This document shows, in pieces, positions 9,597-20,080 of a DNA stretch of 41,568 nt. Below the pieces are notes generated by a model. It did not search any database. It saw only the letters and a program-made list of their open reading frames with translations, and was not told the DNA's origin. Both the position numbers and the translations under genes were made by a program. Source of the DNA: an uncultured Alphaproteobacteria bacterium (GTDB lineage Bacteria > Pseudomonadota > Alphaproteobacteria > Methylaequorales > Methylaequoraceae); NCBI GenBank assembly GCA_902542925.1, contig CACBWF010000001.1, positions 1 through 41,568 of the forward strand, read 5' to 3'. Position 1 is the stretch's first letter. Each line of letters starts with the position of its first letter.

Positions 9597-11690
9597 TTAA
9601 TGTGATAAAATTGCTAACATTAAAATTGAAACAATATTAATAATTTTAATCATAGGGTTGATGGCAGGACCTGACGTGTCTTTATAAGGATCTCCTACTG
9701 TATCTCCAGTTATAGCGGCTTTGTGCGCCTCAGAATTTTTTCCACCATGATTCCCATCTTCAATATACTTTTTTGCATTATCCCACGCACCACCACCAGA
9801 GGTCATTGAAATTGCAACAAATAGTCCCGTCACTATCGTTCCTAATAAGGTTGCACCCAATGTAGTTAATGCCGCTTCTTGGCCAGATATAACGTTAATT
9901 GTAAAATATATTACAAAGGGAGCTAATACCGGTAATAAAGATGGAACAATCATAGCCTTTATAGCACTTTTAGTTAGAATATCTACTGCTTTACCATATT
10001 CTGGTTGTGACCTTCCGGACATTATACCTTTATTCTCTTTAAATTGTCTTCTAACTTCATTAACTATCTGCTGGGCAGTTCTTCCTACAGCTGTCATACC
10101 AAGTGATCCAAATAGATACGGAAGCATTCCTCCAATAATTAAGCCAATAACAACAAATGGGTCTTCAAGAGAAAAAATGATATTAAGAGATGGAAAATAA
10201 TATTTTAAGTCTTGTGTGTAAGCACCAAATAAAACTAACGATGCTAAACCGGCTGAACCAATTGCATAACCTTTGGTGACAGCTTTTGTAGTATTACCAA
10301 CTGCATCTAGTGCATCAGTAGTTTTTCTTACCTTTTCTGGCAAATTTGCCATCTCAGCGATGCCGCCAGCATTGTCTGTAACTGGGCCATAAGCATCAAG
10401 AGCAACAATCATACCGGCAAGTGCTAACATAGTAGTTGCAGCAATTGAAATTCCATATAAACCCGCAACAATGTAAGAAAAAATTATTCCAAATATAATA
10501 ACGACTGTAGGTAAAGCTGTAGATTGCATAGATATAGCTAAACCTTGAATTATATTTGTTGCATGTCCAGATTCGGATGCACTTGCAACAGATTTAACGG
10601 GATAGTAATCTGTCCCAGTATAATATTCTGTGATTACTACCAGTAATCCAGTTACCAATAAACCAATGATTGCACAAATAAACAAGTCCATTCCGTTGAA
10701 TGTAATTACAAATAACGTACTGTCGCTAATTACGTGTTCTAATCCAATGAAAAAGTATATTATAGCAAAAATTAAAATAGCAGATATCCCTCCTGTTACT
10801 AATAAACCTCTATATAAAGCTCCCATAATATTTTCTGATTCACCTAACTTCACATAAAAGGTACCTATTAAAGAAGATAAGATGCAAACGCCTGCAATTA
10901 ATAATGGAAACATCATTAATACCTGTTGGTCAGGCTCTGAAAATAAAATCATTCCTAAAACCATGGTTCCAACAATTGTAACTGCATAAGTTTCAAAAAG
11001 GTCTGCAGCCATACCTGCACAATCACCAACATTATCACCAACATTGTCAGCAATAACCGCTGGGTTCCTTGGGTCATCTTCGGGGATACCAGCTTCAATT
11101 TTACCAACTAGGTCAGCACCCACATCTGCTCCCTTAGTAAAAATTCCACCACCTAATCTTGCAAAAATAGAAATCAGAGAGGCACCAAAACTTAAAGCAA
11201 TTAGTGGTTCAATTAGTTCTCTACCACCGTAATCTCCAAAAACTGAAATTAAATACGCATAATATGAAATCATTCCGAGCAGTCCAAAACCAACAACTAA
11301 AAATCCAGTAATTGCACCGGCCTTAAACGAAATATCCAAAGCGGGTTGTAATCCATCTTTTGCTGCTTCAGCTGTCCTTACATTTGCTCTTACAGAAACT
11401 ATCATTCCAATATAACCAGCTAATCCAGATAGTATTGCTCCAATAACAAATCCAAGTGAAACATAAAACCCAATTACATAATATAAAAAAGCAGCTATGA
11501 TTATGCCCACAAAAAATATTGTAGAATATTGTCTATTGAGGTATGCTTGAGCACCTTCCTGAATTGCTCTTGCAATAGATTTCATCTTTTCATCTCCATC
11601 TGAACAACTTAAAATGCTTTTGCTTGTAAAGGCACCGTAGATGAGAGAAAGTAGAGCGCATCCAAAAACTAGGTAAATTTCATAAACCAT
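9597..11690 (-). CDS. hppA: Membrane-bound proton-translocating pyrophosphatase (K+-independent signature)
   Basis: 697 aa, multi-[106 protein letters not shown]. Confidence 0.98.
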   Translation of the reverse strand: MVYEIYLVFGCALLSLIYGAFTSKSILSCSDGDEKMKSIARAIQEGAQAYLNRQYSTIFFVGIIIAAFLYYVIGFYVSLGFVIGAILSGLAGYIGMIVSVRANVRTAEAAKDGLQPALDISFKAGAITGFLVVGFGLLGMISYYAYLISVFGDYGGRELIEPLIALSFGASLISIFARLGGGIFTKGADVGADLVGKIEAGIPEDDPRNPAVIADNVGDNVGDCAGMAADLFETYAVTIVGTMVLGMILFSEPDQQVLMMFPLLIAGVCILSSLIGTFYVKLGESENIMGALYRGLLVTGGISAILIFAIIYFFIGLEHVISDSTLFVITFNGMDLFICAIIGLLVTGLLVVITEYYTGTDYYPVKSVASASESGHATNIIQGLAISMQSTALPTVVIIFGIIFSYIVAGLYGISIAATTMLALAGMIVALDAYGPVTDNAGGIAEMANLPEKVRKTTDALDAVGNTTKAVTKGYAIGSAGLASLVLFGAYTQDLKYYFPSLNIIFSLEDPFVVIGLIIGGMLPYLFGSLGMTAVGRTAQQIVNEVRRQFKENKGIMSGRSQPEYGKAVDILTKSAIKAMIVPSLLPVLAPFVIYFTINVISGQEAALTTLGATLLGTIVTGLFVAISMTSGGGAWDNAKKYIEDGNHGGKNSEAHKAAITGDTVGDPYKDTSGPAINPMIKIINIVSILMLAILSH

Positions 11691-11720
11691 TTAATCCTCA
11701 AATCAATTAACTAAAATATT

Positions 11721-11749
11721 CTTATATATTAAATTTTTTTTTTTATCAA
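11721..11749 (-). promoter_or_regulatory. Candidate sigma70-type promoter for hppA
   Basis: On the minus strand, TTGATA (11744-11749), 17-bp spacer (A-rich), TATAAG (11721-11726); GAGGAT Shine-Dalgarno-like sequence just before the hppA ATG. Confidence 0.55.
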
Positions 11750-11752
11750 ACA

Positions 11753-12721
11753 CTAAAAATGACTAAACCCTATTTTTTGGAATGAAATAGGGTTTTTCTT
11801 ATTATCTATAATTTCTACACCCGACCCTTCTGAGAAAAAACCGATTTTTGTAATTTTTGTTTTTAATTTTTTATTTTGCTCAAAAAAAATATTTTGTTTT
11901 TTTTTATCCATAGAAAAAACTAATTCATAATCCTCCCCAAAACACAATACTAACTCCCAAAAATTTGTATTCTTCTCAATATCTTGTTTTATTTTTTTCG
12001 CATTACGAGAAAGGGGGATTTGATTTAAAAAAATAGTTGCCTTCAGGTTTGAATTATCGCATATATCTTCTAAGTCCTTAATTAAGCCATCTGAAATATC
12101 TCTACAAGCGTTTGAATAACCAATAAGCCTTCTGCCAATATCCAATCTTGGACTAGGTAAAAGATGTTTTTTTACAAAATAATTTACAATTTGTTTTTCT
12201 AATTTTATATGATTTTTTTTTTGATTTAAAATGTAACCAAGTGCGGAGTCGCCCAAATTTCCTGTAACAAAAATATCTGAATTAGCAGTTGATTTAGATT
12301 TTAGAAATTTTTTTTTTATTTTTCCTAACATCGTGACTGATAAAAAAATTTTACTTGAAGAAGAAAGATCACCCCCGAACAACTTAAGATCATATTTCTT
12401 TTGGTCCTGACTAAGTCCTAAACAAAAATCATTAATCCATTTTTCTTTTAAATTATTCGGCATTCCAATATTTAAAAGATATCCATAGGGGCTTGAACCC
12501 ATTGATGCTAAATCTGATAAATTTACTCTTAAAATTTTCTTGGCTAAATTTTTGGGATTTATTGCACTATCAAAATGAACTTCCTCTATCATCATATCTG
12601 AGGTTACAACAAAATCAGAAGATTTTTTAATTATTGCAGCATCATTAGATAAATTCTGCGATTCAAGATTTTTTGATAAAGGCAAAAAATATTTTTTTAT
12701 TAAATTTTTTTCGTTAGTCAT
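11753..12721 (-). CDS. thiL: Thiamine-monophosphate kinase
   Basis: NDAAIIKKSSDFVVTSDMMIEEVHFD, NLSDLASMGSSPYGYLLNIGMP, GGDLSSS, DISDGLIKDL, GEDYELVFS. Confidence 0.95.
   Translation of the reverse strand: MTNEKNLIKKYFLPLSKNLESQNLSNDAAIIKKSSDFVVTSDMMIEEVHFDSAINPKNLAKKILRVNLSDLASMGSSPYGYLLNIGMPNNLKEKWINDFCLGLSQDQKKYDLKLFGGDLSSSSKIFLSVTMLGKIKKKFLKSKSTANSDIFVTGNLGDSALGYILNQKKNHIKLEKQIVNYFVKKHLLPSPRLDIGRRLIGYSNACRDISDGLIKDLEDICDNSNLKATIFLNQIPLSRNAKKIKQDIEKNTNFWELVLCFGEDYELVFSMDKKKQNIFFEQNKKLKTKITKIGFFSEGSGVEIIDNKKNPISFQKIGFSHF
11765..11795. terminator. Perfect 11-bp inverted repeat in the 3' end of thiL; possible terminator or RNA hairpin
   Basis: AAACCCTATTT (11765-11775), 9-nt loop, AAATAGGGTTT (11785-11795). 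Followed on + by TTCTTATT and on - by AGTCATTTTTAG. Confidence 0.45.
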
Positions 12722-13179
12722 GATTTATTTTTATTGTAAATATTTGAAATTACTGCATTTACAAAGGCTGATTCTTTTTCTAAAAAAAAAGACTCTGTAA
12801 GTAATATATATTCACTTGCTACTACTCCTAAAGATAACTTTGGTGATAAAATTATTTCAGATACGGCAGAAATTAAAATTGCATTAAGTAAAATTGGTAA
12901 CCTTTCTATTTTCCATTTTTCTGATAAATTACTTTCAATTAATTCATTAATTTCCTTTTCTTTAATTTTAAAATTTTTAATAATTTGTTCAAAATATTTG
13001 AAGTCAATTGGCTGTTGAGTTTTACTAAGAGAATTTTCAAAACTGTAAAATATATCCATATTATTTTTTTGTTCAAATTGTTCCAATATTTCTTCAAAGC
13101 TTATTTTAGAAATGATCTTTTGATAAATAGCTTGAACACTAAGGTATCTTGCTAGAGATTTATTAGAATTTTTTTTCAT
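12718..13179 (-). CDS. nusB: Transcription antitermination factor NusB
   Basis: ARYLSVQAIYQ at the N-terminus, IERLPILLNAILISAVSEI, VVASEYILLTESF; sits between ribH and thiL. Confidence 0.9.
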   Translation of the reverse strand: MKKNSNKSLARYLSVQAIYQKIISKISFEEILEQFEQKNNMDIFYSFENSLSKTQQPIDFKYFEQIIKNFKIKEKEINELIESNLSEKWKIERLPILLNAILISAVSEIILSPKLSLGVVASEYILLTESFFLEKESAFVNAVISNIYNKNKS

Positions 13180-13588
13180 TTATTAAGTTTATCATTTGCA
13201 TGCAAGTTTCGGCTGCTTTAGCTCCTAAATTTTTTTTTTCTAGTGAAGATCTCTCAATTGCTTGTTGATAATTTTCAACGGTCAATAGACAGAAGGCTAG
13301 TGGAAGTTTATCCTTGTTAACAATTTTATATACAGAACTTGAAGTTACATTAACAACTAAATCGTAATGACTTGTTGCGCCACGTATTACACACCCAAAA
13401 ATTATAAAACCAGAAAAATTATTTTTATATTTTTCAAGAATTACAGGGATTTCTAATGCACCAGGTACATGAATGACTTCAAACTCAACATTTGATTCTT
13501 TAAGGACACGTGAAGAGCTATTTAATAAGTTTTTTGAGATTTCTGGGTAGTAATCAGCATTAATAATAAGAATCTTTTTTTTTTTCAT
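13163..13588 (-). CDS. ribH: 6,7-dimethyl-8-ribityllumazine synthase
   Basis: VIHVPGALEIPVILEKY, FGCVIRGATSHYDLV, AFCLLTVENYQQAIER, GAKAAETCMQMI. Confidence 0.97.
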   Translation of the reverse strand: MKKKKILIINADYYPEISKNLLNSSSRVLKESNVEFEVIHVPGALEIPVILEKYKNNFSGFIIFGCVIRGATSHYDLVVNVTSSSVYKIVNKDKLPLAFCLLTVENYQQAIERSSLEKKNLGAKAAETCMQMINLINEKKF

Positions 13589-14678
13589 TAGATGATTTAA
13601 TAATTGGTTTTATATCATGTATTTTTAATCCAAATCCTTCTATTCCTACTATATTTTTTTTTGTATTTGATAAAAGACATATTTTTTTAATTCCTATATC
13701 AAGAAGTATCTGAGCACCAATTCCATATTCTTTTAAAATAGGTTCAGATGATTGTTTTTTATTTTTATTTATATCTAGTTCTTTTTTTGGGTTTCTAATT
13801 ATAACAATAACTCCATTAGTTTTACTTATATATTCCATGCTATTACTTAGTTGAGAGTTTTTGCTCGAATAAATTGATAAAAAATCAGAATACATATTAA
13901 AAGTATGCATTCTAACATTTATAATCTTTTCCGATTTAATTTTACCCTTTACCAAAACTATATGTTGTGTAGAGTCAATCATACTTTTATAAATAAAAAG
14001 ATTAAATTCACCAAATACTGTATGTATTTTTTCATTGTGAACGCATTTAACAAACTTTTCAGTTTTCATTCTATATTCAATTAAGTCTTTTATAGTTCCA
14101 ATTTTCAGTTTATGTTTTGTGCAAAAATCTATTAAATCTTTGTACCTCGCCATGGATCCGTCATCATTCATTATTTCGCATATGACGCCTGAAGGCTTTG
14201 AACCAGATAACCTTGCTAAATCTACTGCAGCTTCGGTATGACCAGCCCTTACTAAAACTCCACCTTTTTTTGCAACAAGGGGGAAAATATGCCCAGGACT
14301 GACTAAGTCTCCAAGTTTAAAATTTGAGCTAACAGCAACTTTTATTGTTTGGGCCCTATCCATTGCACTAATACCTGTTGTTACCCCATCCTTAGCTTCA
14401 ATTGAAACTGTGAAGGCTGTTTTATTCCTACTTGCATTTTCGTTTGCCATTAATTCAAGTTGTAATTTTTTTACTCTTTCGTCATCGAGTGCAAGACAAA
14501 TCAAACCTCTTGCATGTTTAGCCATAAAATTTATTTTTTCAGAATTCACCTTTTCAGCAATAAAAACCAAATCCCCTTCATTTTCTCTCTTTTCATCATC
14601 AACAATTACAACTAGTTTACCTTTTTTCAAATCTTCGAGAATTTCACTTATTGGAGATAATATTTTTTTGTTACTCAT
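13560..14678 (-). CDS. ribB: 3,4-dihydroxy-2-butanone 4-phosphate synthase fused to a degenerate GTP cyclohydrolase II-like domain (RibBX type)
   Basis: N-terminal VIVDDEKRENEGDLVFIAEKV and RAGHTEAAVDLARLSG intact. The C-terminal domain lacks the GCHII zinc-binding Cys motif (VRMHTFNMYSDFLSIYSSKNSQL) but keeps EYGIGAQIL. Confidence 0.9.
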   Translation of the reverse strand: MSNKKILSPISEILEDLKKGKLVVIVDDEKRENEGDLVFIAEKVNSEKINFMAKHARGLICLALDDERVKKLQLELMANENASRNKTAFTVSIEAKDGVTTGISAMDRAQTIKVAVSSNFKLGDLVSPGHIFPLVAKKGGVLVRAGHTEAAVDLARLSGSKPSGVICEIMNDDGSMARYKDLIDFCTKHKLKIGTIKDLIEYRMKTEKFVKCVHNEKIHTVFGEFNLFIYKSMIDSTQHIVLVKGKIKSEKIINVRMHTFNMYSDFLSIYSSKNSQLSNSMEYISKTNGVIVIIRNPKKELDINKNKKQSSEPILKEYGIGAQILLDIGIKKICLLSNTKKNIVGIEGFGLKIHDIKPIIKSSNEKKKDSYY

Positions 14679-14681
14679 GAA

Positions 14682-15257
14682 CTATTTACCAAGAGCTTTA
14701 AATACATATCTGGCAAGCATGTCAATTTCGATATTTAATTTCGAACCTTTTTCGACATTTTTTAGTGATGTATTATTCCAAGTAAAAGGGATTATGTTAA
14801 CTGTAAAAATATCATTAAGGACATCATTAACAGTAAGTGAAATTCCATCAAGAGCAACAGAACATTTCTCAGTTATAAATTTTTGTAGTTTTTTAGTAAT
14901 TTTAAAGGTTAATAACCTTGAATCAGCAACTTCTTTTATTTTTTCTAAAGTTACTAGTCCGTCAACATGTCCAAAAACAAGGTGACCACTTATATCCTGT
15001 CCCATTGATAGTGATTTCTCTAAATTAATGATATCTCCTTTTTTTTTATTTTTTAAATTTGTTCTTTTAATAGTTTCTGGAGAAATATTTACTGAAAAAG
15101 TATTTTTTTTTTTTTGAGATACAGTCAAGCATATACCTGAGCACATAATTGATTCACCAAGATAAAGTTTTTTTAAATTAGTTTTAATTTTTAAAAAGTT
15201 ATTTTTAGTATCAATCTCTTCAATTATACCTTGATTTTTAACTATTCCATTAAACAT
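14682..15257 (-). CDS. ribE: Riboflavin synthase alpha subunit
   Basis: MFNGIVKNQGIIEEI, CSGICLTV, GQDISGHLVFGHVDG, VALDGISLTVNDV. Confidence 0.96.
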   Translation of the reverse strand: MFNGIVKNQGIIEEIDTKNNFLKIKTNLKKLYLGESIMCSGICLTVSQKKKNTFSVNISPETIKRTNLKNKKKGDIINLEKSLSMGQDISGHLVFGHVDGLVTLEKIKEVADSRLLTFKITKKLQKFITEKCSVALDGISLTVNDVLNDIFTVNIIPFTWNNTSLKNVEKGSKLNIEIDMLARYVFKALGK

Positions 15258-16394
15258 CTAAAATTCCGTATATATTTCCTTTAAAAGTTTTTCATATTTA
15301 ACATTATTGTAGTATTCAATTACATCATTTTTGAAATTCCAAACTTTTTTTAATATAAAGTTGTTTTTATTTATATTTGACTTTTTACTAATATTAACAA
15401 GTGTATCTAATCCATCTTTTCCTAAAAAAAAATTTCCACGAGTGATGATTAAATCATCAACCAAATTTTCTTTAAGAAAAAAACTATTTATTTTTGCACC
15501 ACCTTCAACAAGTACGTTTGAAATTCCATATAAAGTTAATTTTTTAATAATATTTTTTATATTAAATTCTTTTTCATCTAATATATGAAATTCGATATTC
15601 TTTTTACTAATAAAATCTTTTTTTTTTTTTAAATTAGTTGTAAATACTATTATTTTTACTTTGGGTTTTGTTGAAAATATTTTTAAGTTTTTAGACAAAT
15701 CAAAACTTTTTGAAATTACTATTTTTATTGGTGAAAAACCCTCTAATCCTTTTAGCCTGCAATCAAGTCTAGGATTATCAACCTTTGCAGTATTACCACC
15801 AATCAAGATTGCGTCATTTTCAAATCTTAAGGTATGTACAAAACTTCTAGTAATTTCATTAGTTATCCATTTACTTTTGTTTCCATAGATTTTTCCATCA
15901 AGTGAGGAAGCAATTTTTAATGTAATTTTCGGTCTTCCAAATATTCTATTTAAAAAATAACCGCTATATAAATCAATTGCAGATTTTTTAAGTAACCCAC
16001 TAGAAACGCTGATTCCATATTCTTTTAAAATTTCTTTTCCTTTTCCTTTTACTCTTTTATCTGGGTCAATAACTGAAAATACAACTTTTTTAATAGGTGT
16101 TCTTAAGATTTGTGAAACACAAGATTCTGATCTTCCTTTATGACAACAAGGTTCAAGAGATGAGTAACAGATATAATCTTTTTTTGTTTTAAAAAAAGTC
16201 TGTTTTATTGCATTAAACTCAGCATGAGGTCTTCCACTGATCTGAGTTTGACCATAAGAAACTATTTTATGGTCTTTTTTTATCTTATCATATTCAACTA
16301 TAACACATCCAACTGGTGGATTAGGAAATGTAAAACCTGAACACTTTCTTGCAAGATCAAGAGCAATTTCCATATATTTGCGATCAAAATACAC
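15258..16394 (-). CDS. ribD: Bifunctional diaminohydroxyphosphoribosylaminopyrimidine deaminase / 5-amino-6-(5-phosphoribosylamino)uracil reductase
   Basis: MEIALDLARKCSGFTFPNPPVGCVIV, GRPHAEFNAI, SLEPCCHKGRSESC, KIASSLDGKI, VEGGAKINSFFL. Confidence 0.96.
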   Translation of the reverse strand: MYFDRKYMEIALDLARKCSGFTFPNPPVGCVIVEYDKIKKDHKIVSYGQTQISGRPHAEFNAIKQTFFKTKKDYICYSSLEPCCHKGRSESCVSQILRTPIKKVVFSVIDPDKRVKGKGKEILKEYGISVSSGLLKKSAIDLYSGYFLNRIFGRPKITLKIASSLDGKIYGNKSKWITNEITRSFVHTLRFENDAILIGGNTAKVDNPRLDCRLKGLEGFSPIKIVISKSFDLSKNLKIFSTKPKVKIIVFTTNLKKKKDFISKKNIEFHILDEKEFNIKNIIKKLTLYGISNVLVEGGAKINSFFLKENLVDDLIITRGNFFLGKDGLDTLVNISKKSNINKNNFILKKVWNFKNDVIEYYNNVKYEKLLKEIYTEF

Positions 16395-16397
16395 AAA

Positions 16398-16859
16398 TTA
16401 GTTATTTTGTAAATTTAGATTACTATCTATGAATTTCCTAAAATCGTCTGTTTCTTGAAAATCCTTATAAACTGACGCAAATCTTAGGTAAGCAACTCTA
16501 TCTAATTCTTTTAGTGCATCCATAACTAACTCTCCAACAACCTTTGAGGGAATCTCAATTTCTCCTGAACTTTCTAAACGTCTTTGAATGCTGTTAGCAA
16601 CTAGTTCAATTTGATCAGGGTTTACAGGACGTTTTCTACAAGAAATATTTATAGATTTTACTAGTTTTTCTCTTTCAAATGTAGCTCTTTTACCATCTTT
16701 TTTTAGGATAGTAAGTTCCCTAAGCTGTACCCTTTCAAACGTAGTAAACCTAGCCCCACATGCGGGGCAAAGTCGTCTTCTTCTAATTGATGTGCTATCC
16801 TCTGTGGGCCGAGAATCTTTTACTGATGTTTCGTCATTTCCACAAAATGGACAACGCAT
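16398..16859 (-). CDS. nrdR: Transcriptional repressor NrdR
   Basis: [58 protein letters not shown]. Confidence 0.99.
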   Translation of the reverse strand: MRCPFCGNDETSVKDSRPTEDSTSIRRRRLCPACGARFTTFERVQLRELTILKKDGKRATFEREKLVKSINISCRKRPVNPDQIELVANSIQRRLESSGEIEIPSKVVGELVMDALKELDRVAYLRFASVYKDFQETDDFRKFIDSNLNLQNN

Positions 16860-16871
16860 AAATTACCTCAT

Positions 16872-18155
16872 TTAAATGACAGATGTGTAAATTGGAAATT
16901 TATCGCACAAGCTTTTAACTTTTATCTTAACTTCTTTCTCAACATTATCATTATTTTCATTATTTTTTTCAAGACCATCCAATACATCGCCAATTAAGTT
17001 TCCTATCAATTCAAACTCATTTTTGCCAAATCCTCTACTGGTACCAGCTGGAGAACCAAGTCTAATACCTGAGGTAACAAATGGGCTTTGAGGATCAAAA
17101 GGAACACCATTTTTATTGCATGTAATTCCTGCATTCTCGAGTGATCTTTCAGCATCTTTACCTGTCAAATTTTTTGGTCTTAAATCAACTAATGTAAGAT
17201 GCGTGTCAGTTCCCCCTGAAACAACTTCCAGGCCTCTTTCTATCATCACTTTGGATAAAACTTGAGCATTCAAAATTACATTTTTTATGTAGTCTACAAA
17301 ATTAGGTTTAAGAGCTTCACCGAATGCAACAGCTTTAGCGCAAATCACATGCATCAACGGACCACCTTGCAAACCTGGAAATACTGCAGAGTTAATTTTC
17401 TTTGCAAAGTCTTGATTATTTGTCAGAACTAGTCCACCTCGAGGTCCCCTAAGAGTTTTGTGAGTGGTTGTAGTAACTACATCGGCAAATTGTAGAGGGT
17501 TAGGGTATTGTTTTGTAGCTACAAGACCAGCAAAATGTGCCATATCAACTAGTAAAAGTGCCCCAACAGAATCAGCAATTTCTTTAAAACGCTTAAAATT
17601 AATTATTCTTGGATAAGCTGATCCTCCAGCGATAATAAGTTTTGGCTTATGCTCCAACGCCAGACTTTCAACTTCGTCAAAGTCGATTAGTGCATCATCT
17701 TTTTTAACTCCATACTGAACAGCGTTAAACCACTTCCCTGATTCATTTGGAGGAGCACCGTGAGTCAAGTGTCCACCAGCTGCTAATGACATACCCATAA
17801 TTGTATCTCCGGGCTTAAGAAGAGCAAGAAATACAGCTTGATTTGCTTGTGAACCAGAATGTACCTGAACATTTGCAAAACCTGCATCAAATAGTTTTTT
17901 TGCTCTATCTATGCAAATCTCTTCAACAACATCAACGTGTTCACAACCGCCATAATACCTTTTACCTGGGTAGCCTTCAGCATATTTATTAGTTAGAATT
18001 GTACCCTGTGCCTCAAGTACAGCTTTGGAAACGATATTTTCAGACGCAATTAATTCGATTTGATCATTTTGTCTATGAAATTCGCTTTTTACTGCTTCAA
18101 GTACAGCTGGGTCGGTTTTAGTAAGACTGCTCTCAAAAAATAGTTGTTCAGACAT
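16872..18155 (-). CDS. glyA: Serine hydroxymethyltransferase
   Basis: [57 protein letters not shown]. Upstream AAGGAGA (18160-18166 on minus). Confidence 0.99.
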   Translation of the reverse strand: MSEQLFFESSLTKTDPAVLEAVKSEFHRQNDQIELIASENIVSKAVLEAQGTILTNKYAEGYPGKRYYGGCEHVDVVEEICIDRAKKLFDAGFANVQVHSGSQANQAVFLALLKPGDTIMGMSLAAGGHLTHGAPPNESGKWFNAVQYGVKKDDALIDFDEVESLALEHKPKLIIAGGSAYPRIINFKRFKEIADSVGALLLVDMAHFAGLVATKQYPNPLQFADVVTTTTHKTLRGPRGGLVLTNNQDFAKKINSAVFPGLQGGPLMHVICAKAVAFGEALKPNFVDYIKNVILNAQVLSKVMIERGLEVVSGGTDTHLTLVDLRPKNLTGKDAERSLENAGITCNKNGVPFDPQSPFVTSGIRLGSPAGTSRGFGKNEFELIGNLIGDVLDGLEKNNENNDNVEKEVKIKVKSLCDKFPIYTSVI

Positions 18156-18180
18156 GTTATCTCCTTAAAGTTAAATTAAA

Positions 18181-18627
18181 TCACAAACATTTGTTAATCT
18201 TATTAAGTCTATTCGTGTGCCTACCTGCTTCAAACGACGTTTTAATAAAACATAGTATACATTTAGTAGCTTCATCATATGAAATCAACCTTGACCCAAG
18301 CACAAGCACATTTGCATCATTATGTCTCCTACACAGTTTAACCATTTTTTCATTTAAACACAATGCAGCTCTAATTTTTTGATATCTGTTAGCAACAATC
18401 GACATTCCAATTCCACTTCCACAAATCAAAACCCCGCTGTTATAATTGCCTTTACTAATTTGTTCGCATAACTTATGAGCATAATCAGGATAATCTACAG
18501 AATTTTCACTTGATGTACCAATGTCATATAAAATCTTTTTTTCTTTTTTAAAAAAATCTACTAATTTTTTTTTCAAGATGAACCCCGCATGATCACTTGC
18601 TATTAAAATTTTGTTTTTATTTTTCAT
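18181..18627 (-). CDS. rpiB: Ribose-5-phosphate isomerase B
   Basis: IASDHAGFILKKKLVDF, VDYPDYAHKL, GVLICGSGIGMSIVANRYQKIRAALC, RRHNDANVLVLGSRLI. Confidence 0.97.
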   Translation of the reverse strand: MKNKNKILIASDHAGFILKKKLVDFFKKEKKILYDIGTSSENSVDYPDYAHKLCEQISKGNYNSGVLICGSGIGMSIVANRYQKIRAALCLNEKMVKLCRRHNDANVLVLGSRLISYDEATKCILCFIKTSFEAGRHTNRLNKINKCL

Positions 18628-20048
18628 TTTTTGATTTTTCTTAGATCATTTTTTAGCTGGGGTGCGAGAAAATACAATCCAATTATATTAGGAACAGACA
18701 TGGCAAATATCATTGCATCTGAAAAATTAATCACACTACTTAAATTCATTGTAGTTCCAACAACAGTGAAGAATAAAAAAATAAATTGGAAAATATATTG
18801 ATTTCTTTTTGTTTGACCAAACAAAAATGTCCAGCAAGTCAAACCATAGTAAGACCAAGTTATCAGGGTTGATATTGCAAATAAACTGATTGCAAAAGCC
18901 AATAGAATAGGAAACCAAGGAGCTATAGTTTGAAATGCCCTTGATGTCAGTGCAACTCCTTCAATCTGATTAGACTCCAAATAAGATCCAGTTATTATTA
19001 TTACAAGTGCAGTCATTGAACACACTATTATAGTATCTATTACTGGGGATAATAATGACATAAATCCAGGATTTAAGTGGTTTTTGCTTTTTGCTGGTGC
19101 ATAAGCAATTGGTGCAGAACCTATACCAGACTCATTCGAAAAAACAGCTCTTCTAATCCCAGCTATCATAGTTCCTATAATTCCTCCAAATCCTGCATCA
19201 GTTGAGAATGCACTTAGAAAAATCTTTTCAATTGTTTCAGGAACCAAGGTTAAGTTAGAGCAAATTATATAGAGACAAGAAACTACATAAAAGATACCCA
19301 TGATTGGAACCAGTTTTTCAGTAACTTTCCCTATAGATTTGATACCTCCAACGATTATCAAACCAACCACGAAAGCAAAAAGAATACCTCCAAGCCATGC
19401 CTTTCCATATAAAATACTATCTTTACCTCCCGTTGCCTCAAGAATTTGTTGAAAAGCTTGGTTTGCTTGAAACATATTTCCTCCTCCAAAAGAACCGCCA
19501 ATACAACAGATTGCAAATACAACTGCTAACAATTTACCAATTTTTGGAAAACCTTTTTCACTAAAACCTTCAGATAAGTATCTAATTGCTCCTCCTGAAA
19601 CTGTACCGTCTTTATGAATAATCCTGTATTTATGCCCCAAACTCACTTCAACGAACTTTAATGTCATTCCAAAAAAAGCCATAACAATCATCCAAAACAT
19701 TGCACCTGGGCCACCAATTGAAATTGCTACTGCAACTCCAGCAATATTCCCAAGACCAATCGTTCCTGACATTGCAGCTGTAAATGATTGAAATGGAGTA
19801 ATTTCTCCAGGGTCAGATTTTTTATCATATTTACCAAATGCTACTTTTAAACCCTCTGAGAAAGCAGAAATATTTATAAATCGAAAATAAAAAGTGAAAA
19901 AAATACTAGCGAGAACTAGCCAGACAACTATTAGAGGTAGATTATTTTGAAAAAAACTAATTTCCCAGAATATCAATCCAGTTATCGAATCGGATATTGG
20001 GTAAATAAAATTATTTATTTTTTCATCAAAATTATAAAAAAAATTCAT
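18624..20048 (-). CDS. Alanine/glycine:cation symporter (AGCS family)
   Basis: SFTAAMSGTIGLGNIAGVAVAISIGGPGAMFWM, GIRRAVFSNESGIGSAPIAYA; multi-TM. Confidence 0.95.
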   Translation of the reverse strand: MNFFYNFDEKINNFIYPISDSITGLIFWEISFFQNNLPLIVVWLVLASIFFTFYFRFINISAFSEGLKVAFGKYDKKSDPGEITPFQSFTAAMSGTIGLGNIAGVAVAISIGGPGAMFWMIVMAFFGMTLKFVEVSLGHKYRIIHKDGTVSGGAIRYLSEGFSEKGFPKIGKLLAVVFAICCIGGSFGGGNMFQANQAFQQILEATGGKDSILYGKAWLGGILFAFVVGLIIVGGIKSIGKVTEKLVPIMGIFYVVSCLYIICSNLTLVPETIEKIFLSAFSTDAGFGGIIGTMIAGIRRAVFSNESGIGSAPIAYAPAKSKNHLNPGFMSLLSPVIDTIIVCSMTALVIIITGSYLESNQIEGVALTSRAFQTIAPWFPILLAFAISLFAISTLITWSYYGLTCWTFLFGQTKRNQYIFQFIFLFFTVVGTTMNLSSVINFSDAMIFAMSVPNIIGLYFLAPQLKNDLRKIKK

Positions 20049-20080
20049 TATTAATCATGTTATATTAGAGATATTTTATT

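Noticed and set aside
10630-10857. Plus-strand ORFs inside hppA (10630-10857, 11044-11232)
   Set aside because: Antisense to a strongly conserved membrane pyrophosphatase; composition follows from the reverse complement of TM codons.
11734-11744. T11 tract as a plus-strand terminator
   Set aside because: No stem precedes it on the plus strand; it is better explained as the A-tract spacer of the minus-strand hppA promoter.
14410-14985. 191-aa plus-strand ORF antisense to ribBX/ribE
   Set aside because: Lies opposite two well-supported genes and spans their junction; no recognisable domain.
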